DNA of 64,000 nucleotides from Nonomuraea deserti (GTDB taxonomy: Bacteria; Actinomycetota; Actinomycetes; Streptosporangiales; Streptosporangiaceae), in the NCBI RefSeq assembly GCF_004348685.1, contig NZ_SMKO01000005.1:1-64000 (forward strand). Direction: 5' to 3'. Within the stretch, counting starts at the first letter, position 1; the number at the start of each line of letters is the position of its first letter. Below, piece after piece: positions 54,512-63,283 of the stretch. Below the pieces are notes generated by a model, which saw only the letters and a program-made list of their open reading frames with translations, had not been told where the DNA came from and searched no databases. A program made the position numbers and the translations under genes.

Positions 54512-55578
54512 AGTTGAAGCCGCTGGCCGGCGGGCTGCTCGCCATCGCGCTGGCCACGGTGGCGGGCTGTTCCGGTAGCTCCAGCACCCCCACCAACGAC
54601 GCGCCCGACGCAGGAACCATCACCGTCAAGGGATACTCGGGAATCTTCGAGGACGTCTTCAAGAAGTCCGTCATCGAGCCGTTCCAGAAGAAATACCCGA
54701 AGATCAAGGTCAACTTCGTAGGCTCGGCCAACTCCGCCGAGAACCTGGCGTCACTGCGCGCCGCGAAGAACAGTCCGGACACCGACGTCTCCATCATGGA
54801 CATCTCCACCTCCGGCACCGGCAACAAGTCCGAGGTGTTCCAGCCGCTCGACCCGGCCAAGGTGCCGAACATGAAGGACATCGACCCCCGGGGCAAGGTC
54901 GAGGGCAACTTCGGCCCCGCGCTGACGTTCGACAGCCTCGTCCTGCTCTACAACGACTCCGTCACCCCCGCCCCCACCACGTGGGACGCCCTGTGGGACC
55001 CCAAGTACAAGGGCAAGGTCGTGGTGCCGGCCCAACCCGACATCCAGGGCGCCGGCCTCATGCTCATCGAGAACGCCAAGGCGGGCGGCGACTACACCAA
55101 GTCCGTCGACCAGGGCATCGCCCGACTCAAGCAGCTGGCGCCGAACGTGCAGACCTGGTCGCCGCAGCCCGACTCGTACACGCTCGTGCAGTCGGGGACC
55201 GCGGCGCTGGCCGTCGGCTGGAACGCCCGCGGCCAGTACTACGCCGACGAGAGCAAGGGCAAGCTGAAGGTGGCCATCGTGGACGAGCAGACCATCTTCC
55301 AGATCAACACCATCAACCTGGTGAAGGACTCGCCGTCCCCGGCCGCCGCGCAGACGTTCATCAACTACACGCTGAGCCCCGAGTCGCAGGAGGCCTTCAC
55401 CGAGGCCATGTTCTACGCGCCCACCAACACCAAGGCGAAGCCGAGCGCGAAGGCGCTGAAGCGCACCGCGCTCGACCCGGCGAAGACCGCCGAGATCCTT
55501 CAGGTCGACTGGACACAGGTGGCCGCCAACCGCGAGAAGTGGACGCAGTTGTGGCGCCGCGAGATCCTGGCGAACTGA
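54508..55578 (+). CDS. Polyamine-type ABC transporter substrate-binding lipoprotein (PotD-like)
   Basis: A 356-residue binding protein with a lipobox (TVAGC, Cys at about 21) and a type-2 periplasmic binding fold of the spermidine/putrescine/iron-like class (SBP_bac_1/8). It contains TWDALWDPKYKGKVVVP and a C-terminal domain with INYTLSPESQEAF. It overlaps the GntR stop. The ligand is probably a small charged amine or carboxylate; the downstream enzymes favour a nitrogenous carboxylic compound. Confidence 0.88.
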   Translation: MKLKPLAGGLLAIALATVAGCSGSSSTPTNDAPDAGTITVKGYSGIFEDVFKKSVIEPFQKKYPKIKVNFVGSANSAENLASLRAAKNSPDTDVSIMDISTSGTGNKSEVFQPLDPAKVPNMKDIDPRGKVEGNFGPALTFDSLVLLYNDSVTPAPTTWDALWDPKYKGKVVVPAQPDIQGAGLMLIENAKAGGDYTKSVDQGIARLKQLAPNVQTWSPQPDSYTLVQSGTAALAVGWNARGQYYADESKGKLKVAIVDEQTIFQINTINLVKDSPSPAAAQTFINYTLSPESQEAFTEAMFYAPTNTKAKPSAKALKRTALDPAKTAEILQVDWTQVAANREKWTQLWRREILAN

Positions 55579-55587
55579 GGCGGCGCG

Positions 55588-56643
55588 ATGTCCTTCCTCC
55601 AGCTCGACGACATCGTCAAGGAATATCCGGGGACGGAGCGCCCCAGCGTCGCGGACTTCACGCTCGGCATCGACCAGGGCGAGTTCGTCTCCCTGCTGGG
55701 CCCTTCCGGGTGCGGTAAGACGACGACCCTGCGGATGATCGCCGGTCTCATCGAGGCGACCTCGGGCCGCATCCACCTGGACGGCAAGGAGCTGACCAGG
55801 ACCCCCGTCCACCAGCGCGGCATGGGCCTGGTCTTCCAGAACTACGCGCTCTTCCCCCACCTGAACGTCGCGCGCAACGTCGCCTTCGGCCTGGAGATGC
55901 GCCGCACCTCCAAGGCGGAGGCCAGGCGGCGGGTCGAGGAGGCGCTCGACCTGGTCCGGCTGGGTCACCTGAGCGGCCGCCGCATCAAGCAGCTCTCCGG
56001 CGGCCAGCAGCAGCGGGTCGCGCTCGCCCGCGCCCTGGTGATCGAGCCTTCGGTGCTGCTGCTCGACGAGCCGCTGTCCAACCTGGACGCCAAACTGCGC
56101 GACACCATGCGCGAGGAAATCCGGTCGATCCAGCGCAAGCTGGGCATCACCACCGTCTTCGTCACCCACGACCAGGACGAGGCGCTGGCCGTGTCCGACC
56201 GCATCGTCGTCATGTCGGAGGGCGTCATCGAGCAGGTCGGTACGCCCGAGCAGATCTACGAGCATCCCGCCAACCGGTTCGTCGCCAACTTCATCGGCCG
56301 CGCCAACCTCTTCGACGCCGAGATCACGCACACCGCGAACGGCGTCGCGGAGCTCGACGTGGCCGGGCTGGGGCAACTGCGGGCCGTCGACGACCACGGC
56401 GCGAAGGGGCCCGCGACGGTGCTGGTCCGCCCGCACCGCATGCAGCTGAGCAAGGCGGCGGCCGGCGACGCCCACGGCACGGTCGAGACGGTCGTCTACG
56501 TGGGCGACTCCATCGAGTACGGCGTGCGGGTCGGGGACGCCACCGTGTCCGTCCAGTCGGTGGCCGGCGCGGCGGAGCGTCTCGAACGCGGCGCGAGCGT
56601 GCGGCTGTCCTGGCAGGCCGAGGACGCCCTGGTACTGACATGA
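55588..56643 (+). CDS. Polyamine-type ABC transporter ATPase (PotA-like)
   Basis: A 351-residue ATPase: Walker A GPSGCGKTT, signature LSGGQQQRVALARAL, Walker B VLLLDEPLSNLDAKLR, and a C-terminal TOBE domain (ATVLVRPHRMQLSKA). It starts 9 bp after the binding protein and overlaps the first permease by 4 bp. Confidence 0.93.
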   Translation: MSFLQLDDIVKEYPGTERPSVADFTLGIDQGEFVSLLGPSGCGKTTTLRMIAGLIEATSGRIHLDGKELTRTPVHQRGMGLVFQNYALFPHLNVARNVAFGLEMRRTSKAEARRRVEEALDLVRLGHLSGRRIKQLSGGQQQRVALARALVIEPSVLLLDEPLSNLDAKLRDTMREEIRSIQRKLGITTVFVTHDQDEALAVSDRIVVMSEGVIEQVGTPEQIYEHPANRFVANFIGRANLFDAEITHTANGVAELDVAGLGQLRAVDDHGAKGPATVLVRPHRMQLSKAAAGDAHGTVETVVYVGDSIEYGVRVGDATVSVQSVAGAAERLERGASVRLSWQAEDALVLT

Positions 56644-57500
56644 GTGCGAAGACCCGCTCCGCCCGGCTGACCGTGCTGGGCCTGACGGTGCCCGGGCTGC
56701 TCGGCCTGGCCGTCTCCTTCGTCCTGCCGCTGGCCTGGCTCCTGCGGATGAGCTTCAACCGCGGGGACTCCACCGGCCTGATCGAGGAGACGTTCACCCT
56801 CGACTCGTACGCGCAGTTCGTCGGGGACTCCTACTACTGGGACATGGCGTGGGAGACCACGCTGCTGGGCCTCGGCGTCACGGTGCTGACGATCGTGGTG
56901 TCGTACCCGATCGCGCTGTTCCTGGTCAGGACCGAGTCCAGGTTCAAGGGCATCCTGGTCGCGCTGGCCGTGGCGCCGCTGCTGACGAGCTCGGTCGTCC
57001 GTACGTACGGCTGGCTCGTCCTGCTCGGCAACCAGGGTGTGGTGAACCAGGCGCTCATGGGCGCGGGCCTGGTTGACCAGCCGCTCGCGCTGATCAACAA
57101 CCGGCTCGGCGTGTACATCGCGCTCGTCGAGATCATGATGCCGTACATGATCCTCTGCCTGCTCGCGGGCTTCGGCCGGTTCAACCCCGAGCTCGAGCAC
57201 GCGGCGCGGAGCCTCGGAGCCAACCGCTGGCGCACCTTCTGGCGGATCGTGTGGCCGCTCAGCATGCCGGGCGTGCTGACCGGTGCGCTGCTGGTGTTCG
57301 TGCTGACGATCAGCTCGTTCGTCACTCCGCGGCTGGTGGGCGGCGGGAAGGTCTTCTACCTGGCGACCGAGATCTACGACCAGGCGACGGCGACGCTCAA
57401 CTGGCCGTTCGCCGCGGCGATCGCGTTCATCCTGCTCGCGCTCTTCGCCGTCGTCATCGTCATCTACCAGCGGGCGCTGCGGCGCATCGAGGCCCAGTAG
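56640..57500 (+). CDS. Polyamine-type ABC transporter permease (PotB-like)
   Basis: A 286-residue permease with about six helices. The cytoplasmic EAA loop is ARSLGANRWRTFWRIVWPLSMPGV. VVRTYGWLVLLGNQGVVNQALM is the typical PotB segment. The start overlaps the ATPase gene, and the second permease follows 9 bp downstream. Confidence 0.93.
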   Translation: MSAKTRSARLTVLGLTVPGLLGLAVSFVLPLAWLLRMSFNRGDSTGLIEETFTLDSYAQFVGDSYYWDMAWETTLLGLGVTVLTIVVSYPIALFLVRTESRFKGILVALAVAPLLTSSVVRTYGWLVLLGNQGVVNQALMGAGLVDQPLALINNRLGVYIALVEIMMPYMILCLLAGFGRFNPELEHAARSLGANRWRTFWRIVWPLSMPGVLTGALLVFVLTISSFVTPRLVGGGKVFYLATEIYDQATATLNWPFAAAIAFILLALFAVVIVIYQRALRRIEAQ

Positions 57501-57509
57501 GGGGGCGGC

Positions 57510-58301
57510 GTGACATCCAAGCTCAAGGGCTGGCCGACCAGGGTGGTCGTGACCCTGCTGTACCTGTTCCTCCTGGCGCCCATTCTCATGGTGGTGGTCA
57601 TCTCGTTCGACACGCAGTCGACGATGTCCTTCCCGCCGCAGGGCTTCACCTTCCAGTGGTACGAGCGCCTGGCCCAGAACGCGGAGTTCATCCAGGGGTT
57701 CCAGGTGAGCGCCGTGGTGGGCGCGGGGGTGGCGTTGCTGGCGTTGCTGATCGGGGTGCCCGTCGCGGTGGCCCTGACCAGGCACGATTTCCGGTTCCGC
57801 GAGGCCATGTCCGGATTTTTCCTGTCACCGCTGATGGTGCCGGCGATCGTCCTCGGGCTCGCGCTCCTGCTGGTCCTCGCCCCCCTCAAGATCACCGGCA
57901 CGTACGGCGGGCTCATCGTCGCCCACCTGGCCATCACGGTGCCCTACGTCGTCAGGACCACCTCGATGAGCCTGATGACCATGAACCGGTCCTGCGAGGA
58001 GGCAGCCCGCACCCTCGGAGCGTCCCCCTGGCGCACGTTCACCCGCGTGACCCTGCCGCTCATCGCCCCCGGCGTGCTGGCCGGCGGCGTGATCGCCTTC
58101 CTCATCTCCTTCGACGAGGCGGTGATCTCCCTCTTCGTCGTCGGGCCGCAGGCCACCACCCTGCCCGTCGAGATCTTCCACTACGTGGAGAGCCGGACCG
58201 ATCCGCAGATCGCGGCGCTGTCGGTCGTGCTGATCGCCATCAGCGTGCTGTTCATGGTGATCATCGAACGGGCGGCCGGCCTGAAGAAGGTCCTCCGCTA
58301 G
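57510..58301 (+). CDS. Polyamine-type ABC transporter permease (PotC-like)
   Basis: A 263-residue permease with about six helices. The EAA loop is ARTLGASPWRTFTRVTLPLIAPGV, and the typical SFDEAVISLFV segment follows. The GTG start is preceded by GGGGGG. It completes the transporter with the preceding four genes. Confidence 0.92.
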   Translation: MTSKLKGWPTRVVVTLLYLFLLAPILMVVVISFDTQSTMSFPPQGFTFQWYERLAQNAEFIQGFQVSAVVGAGVALLALLIGVPVAVALTRHDFRFREAMSGFFLSPLMVPAIVLGLALLLVLAPLKITGTYGGLIVAHLAITVPYVVRTTSMSLMTMNRSCEEAARTLGASPWRTFTRVTLPLIAPGVLAGGVIAFLISFDEAVISLFVVGPQATTLPVEIFHYVESRTDPQIAALSVVLIAISVLFMVIIERAAGLKKVLR

Positions 58302-58336
58302 GACCTCAGCAGATATCAGTTATCGGGAGTTGTTTC

Positions 58337-58984
58337 ATGTTCGTCCGTCACCCGTCCGCCCCCTCGATCGATCCCCGCATCGCCGAGGCCCTGAGCCAGG
58401 TCTGCACCTCGACCCTCGGCCACCTGCGTGATCACGGTTTTCCCCGGGGGCTGACGCCCAACGCGCGGCCGCTGAAGTTCGTCGGCACCGCGGTCACGGT
58501 GCGCCTGCCGCATCTCGACTCGACCGCCGTGCACGTCGCGGTCGACGACCTGCGGCCTGGTGACGTCCTCGTCGTCGAGCAGAGCGGCGACGAGCAGCGG
58601 TCATGTTTCGGCGGGCTGGTGTCGTTCACGGCCAAGACCAGGGGAGCCGTGGGCGCCGTCATCGACGGGCGGATCAACGACATCGAGGAGATGGCCGGAT
58701 ACGGGTTCCCCGCGTACTCGCGGGGCATCGCCGCCCACACCACGCGGATCTCCGGCATCGAGGGCTCCATCAACGTGCCGGTGTCGATCGGCGGCGTCGT
58801 GGTCGCGCCGGGTGACGTGGTGTTCGCCGACTCCGACGGGGTGGCGATCCTGGACCCGGCCGAGGCGCTGGAGATCGCGGCGGTGTTGAAGAAGAAGGAG
58901 GACGCCGAGATCCCCGCCCGCGAGGCGATCGCGGCGGGCGGCCGCATTTCCGACTACTCAGGCGCGGCCAAGTACTTCGCATGA
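58337..58984 (+). CDS. RraA-like protein (aldolase/decarboxylase family)
   Basis: A 215-residue protein of the RraA/dimethylmenaquinone-methyltransferase-like fold. The family motif is AVIDGRINDIEEM, with a downstream VPVSIGGVVVAPGDVVFADSDGV segment. Most characterised members of this branch are class II aldolases or oxaloacetate decarboxylases (HMG/CHA aldolase type), not methyltransferases. Its gene lies between the transporter and the nitrilase, so it likely acts on a keto-acid intermediate. Confidence 0.85.
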   Translation: MFVRHPSAPSIDPRIAEALSQVCTSTLGHLRDHGFPRGLTPNARPLKFVGTAVTVRLPHLDSTAVHVAVDDLRPGDVLVVEQSGDEQRSCFGGLVSFTAKTRGAVGAVIDGRINDIEEMAGYGFPAYSRGIAAHTTRISGIEGSINVPVSIGGVVVAPGDVVFADSDGVAILDPAEALEIAAVLKKKEDAEIPAREAIAAGGRISDYSGAAKYFA

Positions 58985-59010
58985 CCGCCGTTTCTTCTTA
59001 AGGAGATCAG

Positions 59011-59817
59011 ATGAGCATCAGGATCGCGGTGGCGCAGTTCGGCGCCACCACCGACAAGGAGTCGAACCTCGCCAAGGTGCGCGGACTGATCGAGCGCGCC
59101 GCCGGCGACGGGCTCGACCTGGTCGTGCTTCCCGAGAACGCGATGTACAGCAACCCCGACGTCACCGCCGACATCGGCCCCGCCGTGGAGACGCTGGACG
59201 GCCCGTTCGTGTCCGCGGTCGGCGAGGCGGCCAAGCGCCACGGCATCGCGGTCGTCGCCGGCATGACGGAGAAGCTGCCGGACAACCACCGCGCCTCCAA
59301 CACCGTGGTCGCCTTCGACGCCGACGGTGCTCGCATCGGCGTCTACCGCAAGGTGCACCTCTACGACGCCTTCGGCTACAAGGAGTCCGACCGCATCCAG
59401 CCCGCGGAGTTCACGCCGCTGACCTTCCGCATGGGCGGGCTCACGTTCGGGGTGATGACCTGCTACGACCTGCGCTTCCCCGAGATCGCCCGGCTGCTCG
59501 TGGACGCCGGCGCGAACGCGGTCATCGTGCCCGCCGCCTGGGTGGTCGGCCCCGCCAAGGAGGACCACTGGACCACGCTGGCCCGCGCCCGCGCGATCGA
59601 GAACACGTCCTACCTGATCATGTCAGGCCAGTCCGGCCCCAACTGCACCGGCCAGAGCATGATCATCGACCCGATGGGCACGATCGTCGCGTCGGCCGGC
59701 GAGTCGGAGGGCCTCGCGTCGGGCACCCTGTCGGCCGAGCGGATCGACCAGGTGCGGGCCAAGAACCCCAGCCTGGCCAACCGCCGCTTCACGATCGCCG
59801 CCCTCGCGTCAACGTGA
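59011..59817 (+). CDS. Carbon-nitrogen hydrolase (nitrilase superfamily amidase)
   Basis: A 268-residue amidase. The catalytic triad is visible: Glu in VVLPENAMY, Lys in YRKVHLYDAF, and Cys in GVMTCYDLRFPEIARLL. The segment resembles omega-amidase and deaminated glutathione amidase-type members. A strong AAGGAG site precedes the ATG. It releases ammonia from an amide such as a keto-amide, consistent with use of a nitrogen-containing compound imported by the transporter. It is the last gene of the operon and meets the fragment on the opposite strand with a 9-bp overlap. Confidence 0.92.
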   Translation: MSIRIAVAQFGATTDKESNLAKVRGLIERAAGDGLDLVVLPENAMYSNPDVTADIGPAVETLDGPFVSAVGEAAKRHGIAVVAGMTEKLPDNHRASNTVVAFDADGARIGVYRKVHLYDAFGYKESDRIQPAEFTPLTFRMGGLTFGVMTCYDLRFPEIARLLVDAGANAVIVPAAWVVGPAKEDHWTTLARARAIENTSYLIMSGQSGPNCTGQSMIIDPMGTIVASAGESEGLASGTLSAERIDQVRAKNPSLANRRFTIAALAST

Positions 59818-60195
59818 CGCCGGGCCGGGCGCTCGCTCGCGTAGCAGCGGCAGCAACCGGTCGCCCTGGCGCTTGATTTCCGGCAGGTAGGGGGTGTCGG
59901 AGAGCTGGACGTCGGCCTCGGTGGCCGCCACCCGCTCGGCGGCCTCGGAGGCGCCGCCGAAGTAGAGCCGGGGGCGCGTGCGTTCGCCCCTGACGACGAT
60001 CCGCGGCGTCACGGTGGAGCCGGTGACGCTGAAGTGCTCGCCCTTGTAGGTGACGTCCTCCTCGGTCCACAACCTGCGCACGATCCGCATGAACTCCTTC
60101 GTGCGGGCATCGCGGTCGGCCTGGCCGCCCTCGCTGTCGCCGTACGCCGCCGGGTTGTCCTTGCCCGACACGATGCTGACCAGCACGCGCCCCCG
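59809..60195 (-). pseudogene. Internal fragment of an LLM flavin-dependent alkanesulfonate monooxygenase (SsuD-like)
   Basis: About 128 codons match the middle of SsuD-type proteins, including RVLVSIVSG, EFMRIVRRLWTEEDVTYKGEHF and PRLYFGGASEAAERVA. The N-terminal half, with the start of the TIM barrel, is missing before 60195. The C-terminal third is lost or replaced by a short basic tail. No intact frame spans it. It is probably a decayed gene; a sulfotransferase lies just beyond it. Confidence 0.78.
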
Positions 60196-60262
60196 CTGAT
60201 CTCCGGGGGACGCTCCGCCGGAAAGCGGGTGGCCCCGCCGGAGCGCCCCCGGTCACGCCGGG

Positions 60263-61210
60263 TCAGCGCAGCGGGTAGCCGTAGCGCAGCATCCCCGGGG
60301 CGGTGAAGGCCGTGATCAGGCGGCGGCGGGCCGGGCGCATCGCCGACCTCCACTCCTCGTCCGCCTTGAGCGGCACCACGCCCGTACGGATGCGCATCGG
60401 GTTGCCCGCGACACTGTGATCGGCGGGCAGGTCGATCGTGCCGTCACCGAGGAACGGCGTGCCGGCCGACGGCAGCCCGGCGAACTCCAGGACCCTGGAC
60501 AGCTCGCGGTGCGGCTGGGCCACGAAGTCCTCGTAGCGCAGGAGCGTCCACGGGGTGCTGGTCAGGCGGAACGACTCGATGGCGGCGTTGAAGGCCAGCC
60601 ATTCGGCGGCGGTCTGCGCCGGTGAGTGGGTGGCCATCAGCCGCCCGTTCTTGTCGGCGCGCCGGACCACGCGGGACCAGGAGTGGACGACGCCGTGCGG
60701 GCCGCGTACGAGCTGGACGATGCGCAGGTCGATGCCGGAAACCCGGCGCAGCAGCAGCGCCGAGGTGGGGAACTTGGAGGAGTCGACGATCACCGGGCTC
60801 CCGCTGACCTCGGCGATCCCCCGGTATACGGCGGCCATGGTCTCGGCGTACCGGTGGACGCGCTGGGCGAAGGCGCCCGTGGCGCCGGGCAGGACATAGC
60901 GCGGCACGTGCCTGATGCGCATGACGGAGCGGTGCAGCTCGGCCATCTCGGCGGCGTCGACGTTCCGCCAGCCGCCGAAGGCGGCCTGGCCGACCTCCTG
61001 CCAGAACGCGCACCGGCGAAACTTCCTGCTGCATCCGCAGAGCTGGTTCTTGGCCACGCCCTGCGTCCAGAGGTAGCGCAGCTCGCCGACGCAGGCCGCG
61101 CCCTCGGCCGCGCCCAGCGCGCGGGAGACCAGGGTGCTGCCCGACCTGCCGTGTCCTCCGACGAAGAGGATGCGGATCGGCTGATGCGGGGGAGTCGGTG
61201 CCATGGTCAT
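60263..61210 (-). CDS. Sulfotransferase family protein
   Basis: A 315-residue protein that would transfer sulfate from PAPS. The 5'-phosphosulfate loop is GGHGRSGSTLVSRALG near the N-terminus, and the 3'-phosphate site region includes RIVQLVRGPHGVVHSWSR. A cysteine-rich insert (CGCSRKFRRCAFW) may bind metal or form disulfides. MTMAPTPP was chosen as the start; the frame stays open upstream but is unrelated. No sulfated product gene cluster is adjacent. Confidence 0.85.
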   Translation of the reverse strand: MTMAPTPPHQPIRILFVGGHGRSGSTLVSRALGAAEGAACVGELRYLWTQGVAKNQLCGCSRKFRRCAFWQEVGQAAFGGWRNVDAAEMAELHRSVMRIRHVPRYVLPGATGAFAQRVHRYAETMAAVYRGIAEVSGSPVIVDSSKFPTSALLLRRVSGIDLRIVQLVRGPHGVVHSWSRVVRRADKNGRLMATHSPAQTAAEWLAFNAAIESFRLTSTPWTLLRYEDFVAQPHRELSRVLEFAGLPSAGTPFLGDGTIDLPADHSVAGNPMRIRTGVVPLKADEEWRSAMRPARRRLITAFTAPGMLRYGYPLR

Positions 61211-61646
61211 ACCTGAGTGCCTGGGGAGAGACGGGCGAGAAGGGGGATTCCGGGGGAAGCAGGTGTGCTCGGGGTCATCCACCCCAACGTAGGGTCCAAT
61301 GCCCCCTGACCGAAACCGCTTCGGCGAACTGGGCTCATCGCACCGCGGCGCGAGCGGGGGTCGGGGTTCGTGGCCGGCGGTCGGCGCCGCCGACATCATG
61401 GGTCGACGAGGAGCCCTGCCCTCGCCACGCGAAGAGCCGCCGGCACGGTCGAGATTAACCTTTATTCAAAGCGGAGCCAGTAACCGCTAGTTCCCTTTGT
61501 TCTGCACCGGCGGCCGTGGGCCGGTTGCCATGAACTCGGCTCCGGCCGCAATTCCCGCGACTTATGGAGATGTGCTCGCTCGCGCGGCTCGACCGTGCCG
61601 GAGGCCCCGTTTCGAATAGGGCGGAGCCGGGCCCGGGCGCGCCCGA
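61211..61646. other. 436-bp intergenic region between sulfotransferase and lsr2
   Basis: No frame has convincing coding character. Around 61450-61500 the sequence becomes AT-richer (GATTAACCTTTATTCAAAG), which may be promoter or Lsr2-bound DNA. I see no clear terminator, repeat or RNA gene. Confidence 0.5.
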
Positions 61647-61985
61647 TCAGTGGGCTGCTTCGTACTGCTGCACGATGGTGGCGGCGATGCGGCCGCGCTC
61701 GCTCACCGGGAGGCCCTGGGCCTTGGCCCACCGCCTGATCTCGGTGGACTTCTCACGGCTGATGGACCGGGACGGGCCGCCGGCTCCCCGCCGCCCGCGT
61801 GTGCGCTCGGCGCGGACCGCGCGAGCCTTGGTGATGAAGGGCGCGAGAGCCTTCTCCAACTTCTCCCTGTTGTCGCCGGACAGGTCGATCTCGTAGTTAG
61901 TGCCGTCGAGGGCGAACGCGGTGGTTCCCTCGGCTTCACTTCCGTCGATGTCGTCGATAAAAGATTCAACGATGCGCTTCGCCAT
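61647..61985 (-). CDS. lsr2: Lsr2 nucleoid-associated protein
   Basis: A 112-residue xenogeneic silencer that bridges AT-rich DNA. The N-terminal dimerisation part has YEIDLSGDNREKLEKALAPF. The C-terminal DNA-binding domain contains IRRWAKAQGLPVSERGRI with the minor-groove RGR at 97-99, the same positions as in Mycobacterium tuberculosis Lsr2. Such a copy is expected in any actinomycete and is probably the chromosomal one, though actinomycetes often carry two. Confidence 0.95.
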   Translation of the reverse strand: MAKRIVESFIDDIDGSEAEGTTAFALDGTNYEIDLSGDNREKLEKALAPFITKARAVRAERTRGRRGAGGPSRSISREKSTEIRRWAKAQGLPVSERGRIAATIVQQYEAAH

Positions 61986-62181
61986 GATGGTGCTCCAAGG
62001 ACGCTATGGTTGCAGCGTACTGTAGCCGCCTTCAGCACGATATGCATCGTCCGGGGTCGTGTGAGCCGCGTTTCACATGACCTGTCGCAGGGGTGCCGAG
62101 ATCGGCGAAGTTGAAAAAATATTCAGGACAGCCCTATTCGCGGGGGAACCGGGTCCCCGGCGCCGCCGAGGACCGGCCCGA

Positions 62182-62478
62182 TCAGGTCGCCTGGCCGACC
62201 GCCGCGCGCGCCGCCATCCGGCGTTCGAACCACAACGAGGTGAACGGCGGCACCGAGCACGCCAGGCCCAGCACCACCGCGCCCCGGCTCCAGCCCGCCT
62301 CCCGCGCCGAGAGCACCACGCCGAGCGCGTACAACACGAACATCGCCCCGTGGATCGGGCCGAACACCTTCACGCCGAGTTCGCCGGAAGCGGTCACGTA
62401 CTTGAAGAACATCCCTACCAGCAGCCCCGCCCACGAGCACGCCTCGGCCACCGCCACGACTCGGAACCAACGCAGCAT
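62182..62478 (-). CDS. DUF3817 membrane protein
   Basis: A 98-residue protein with three hydrophobic helices, of the DUF3817 family found across actinobacteria. Typical features are the N-terminal FRVVAVAEACSWAGLLVGM and the FGPIHGAMFVLYAL helix. AAAGGTG precedes the ATG. A perfect 31-bp palindrome lies 25 bp before its start and covers the likely -10 region, so it is under tight local control. Function is unknown. Confidence 0.87.
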   Translation of the reverse strand: MLRWFRVVAVAEACSWAGLLVGMFFKYVTASGELGVKVFGPIHGAMFVLYALGVVLSAREAGWSRGAVVLGLACSVPPFTSLWFERRMAARAAVGQAT

Positions 62479-62502
62479 GCTTTCACCTTTCGCCCGAACG
62501 GA

Positions 62503-62533
62503 GTTCGTACTCTACAGGCTGTAGAGTACGAAC
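62503..62533. promoter_or_regulatory. 31-bp perfect palindrome upstream of the DUF3817 gene
   Basis: Two 15-bp perfect arms (GTTCGTACTCTACAG and its complement) flank a single G. The palindrome lies between the reductase stop at 62565 and the DUF3817 start at 62478. A TAGAGT within it could be the -10 for the leftward gene. The shape fits a TetR-type operator, but no TetR gene is adjacent; a terminator role is less likely because no T-run follows. Confidence 0.72.
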
Positions 62534-62564
62534 CCGTCACCCCAGGTGGCGGTGGCTCCGGGCC

Positions 62565-63146
62565 CTAACGGATCACCTTGTAGCGCAGGTGGGTGGCGTT
62601 CGGACTGTCGATCACCGCGACGCGCTCCAGCCGGAACCGGCCGCCCAGATGCTCGAACAGCCGGGTGCCGCCGCCGAGCAGCACCGGGGCCAGATGGATC
62701 TGGATCTCGTCCATGAGGCCCGCGGCCAGGCACTGCTGAGCGACGCTGGCGCCGTGCACGGCGACCACCTTGCCCCCGGCCACCGCCTTCGCCCGCTCCA
62801 CCGCGCTGTGGACGCCGTCGGTGACGAAGGTGAAGACCGACGGCGCCCGGACCGTCCCCGGGGCCGGCGGGTTGTGGGTGAGCACGAAACACGGCACCGG
62901 GCCGGCCGGACCGCCGTCCCCCCACCCTCCGTCGCCCTCGGCCAGGTCGTAGGAGAGCCGCCCCATCAGCAGCGCGCCGGCGCCCTCGCGCATCCCGTCC
63001 AGCAGCTCGGTGTCGCGCGGGTCCGGTTCGTGCAGCCACCTGTGCAGGACCTCGCCGCCGTCTCCCAACTGCTGCTCGCGGGTGACGTTCGGCCCGGTGA
63101 CGAACCCGTCCAGCGACATCGAGATCCCCGAAATGACCTTGCTCAT
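62565..63146 (-). CDS. Dihydrofolate reductase / RibD C-terminal family protein
   Basis: A 193-residue DHFR-fold oxidoreductase of the RibD_C type. N-terminal GISMSLDGFVTGP, middle LLMGRLSYDL and PCFVLTHNPP, and C-terminal DEIQIHLAPVLLGGGTRLF are the family's usual landmarks. The ATG with AGGAG upstream was chosen; the frame extends 14 codons further. These proteins are NADPH-binding reductases of uncertain substrate, distinct from folate DHFR. It is divergent from the SARP gene. Confidence 0.88.
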   Translation of the reverse strand: MSKVISGISMSLDGFVTGPNVTREQQLGDGGEVLHRWLHEPDPRDTELLDGMREGAGALLMGRLSYDLAEGDGGWGDGGPAGPVPCFVLTHNPPAPGTVRAPSVFTFVTDGVHSAVERAKAVAGGKVVAVHGASVAQQCLAAGLMDEIQIHLAPVLLGGGTRLFEHLGGRFRLERVAVIDSPNATHLRYKVIR

Positions 63147-63283
63147 GACAGCTCCTCCATCGGTAGAGTCCGGCCCTTCGTGCGGCACCTCGGGCGGGAC
63201 TCTCGCCAGCTTGGCGGAGCGCGGTGGCAGTGTTGTGTCAGTCGGGTGAAACTCGCCGCCGCCAGGGAAAGGGAACGATCCGC

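Noticed and set aside
58337-58984. Naming the RraA-like protein a demethylmenaquinone methyltransferase
   Set aside because: That older family name is misleading; there is no SAM-binding motif and the DGRxND motif is of the aldolase/RraA type.
62503-62533. Treating the 31-bp palindrome as a rho-independent terminator
   Set aside because: No T-run follows on either strand, and it covers a promoter position for the leftward gene.
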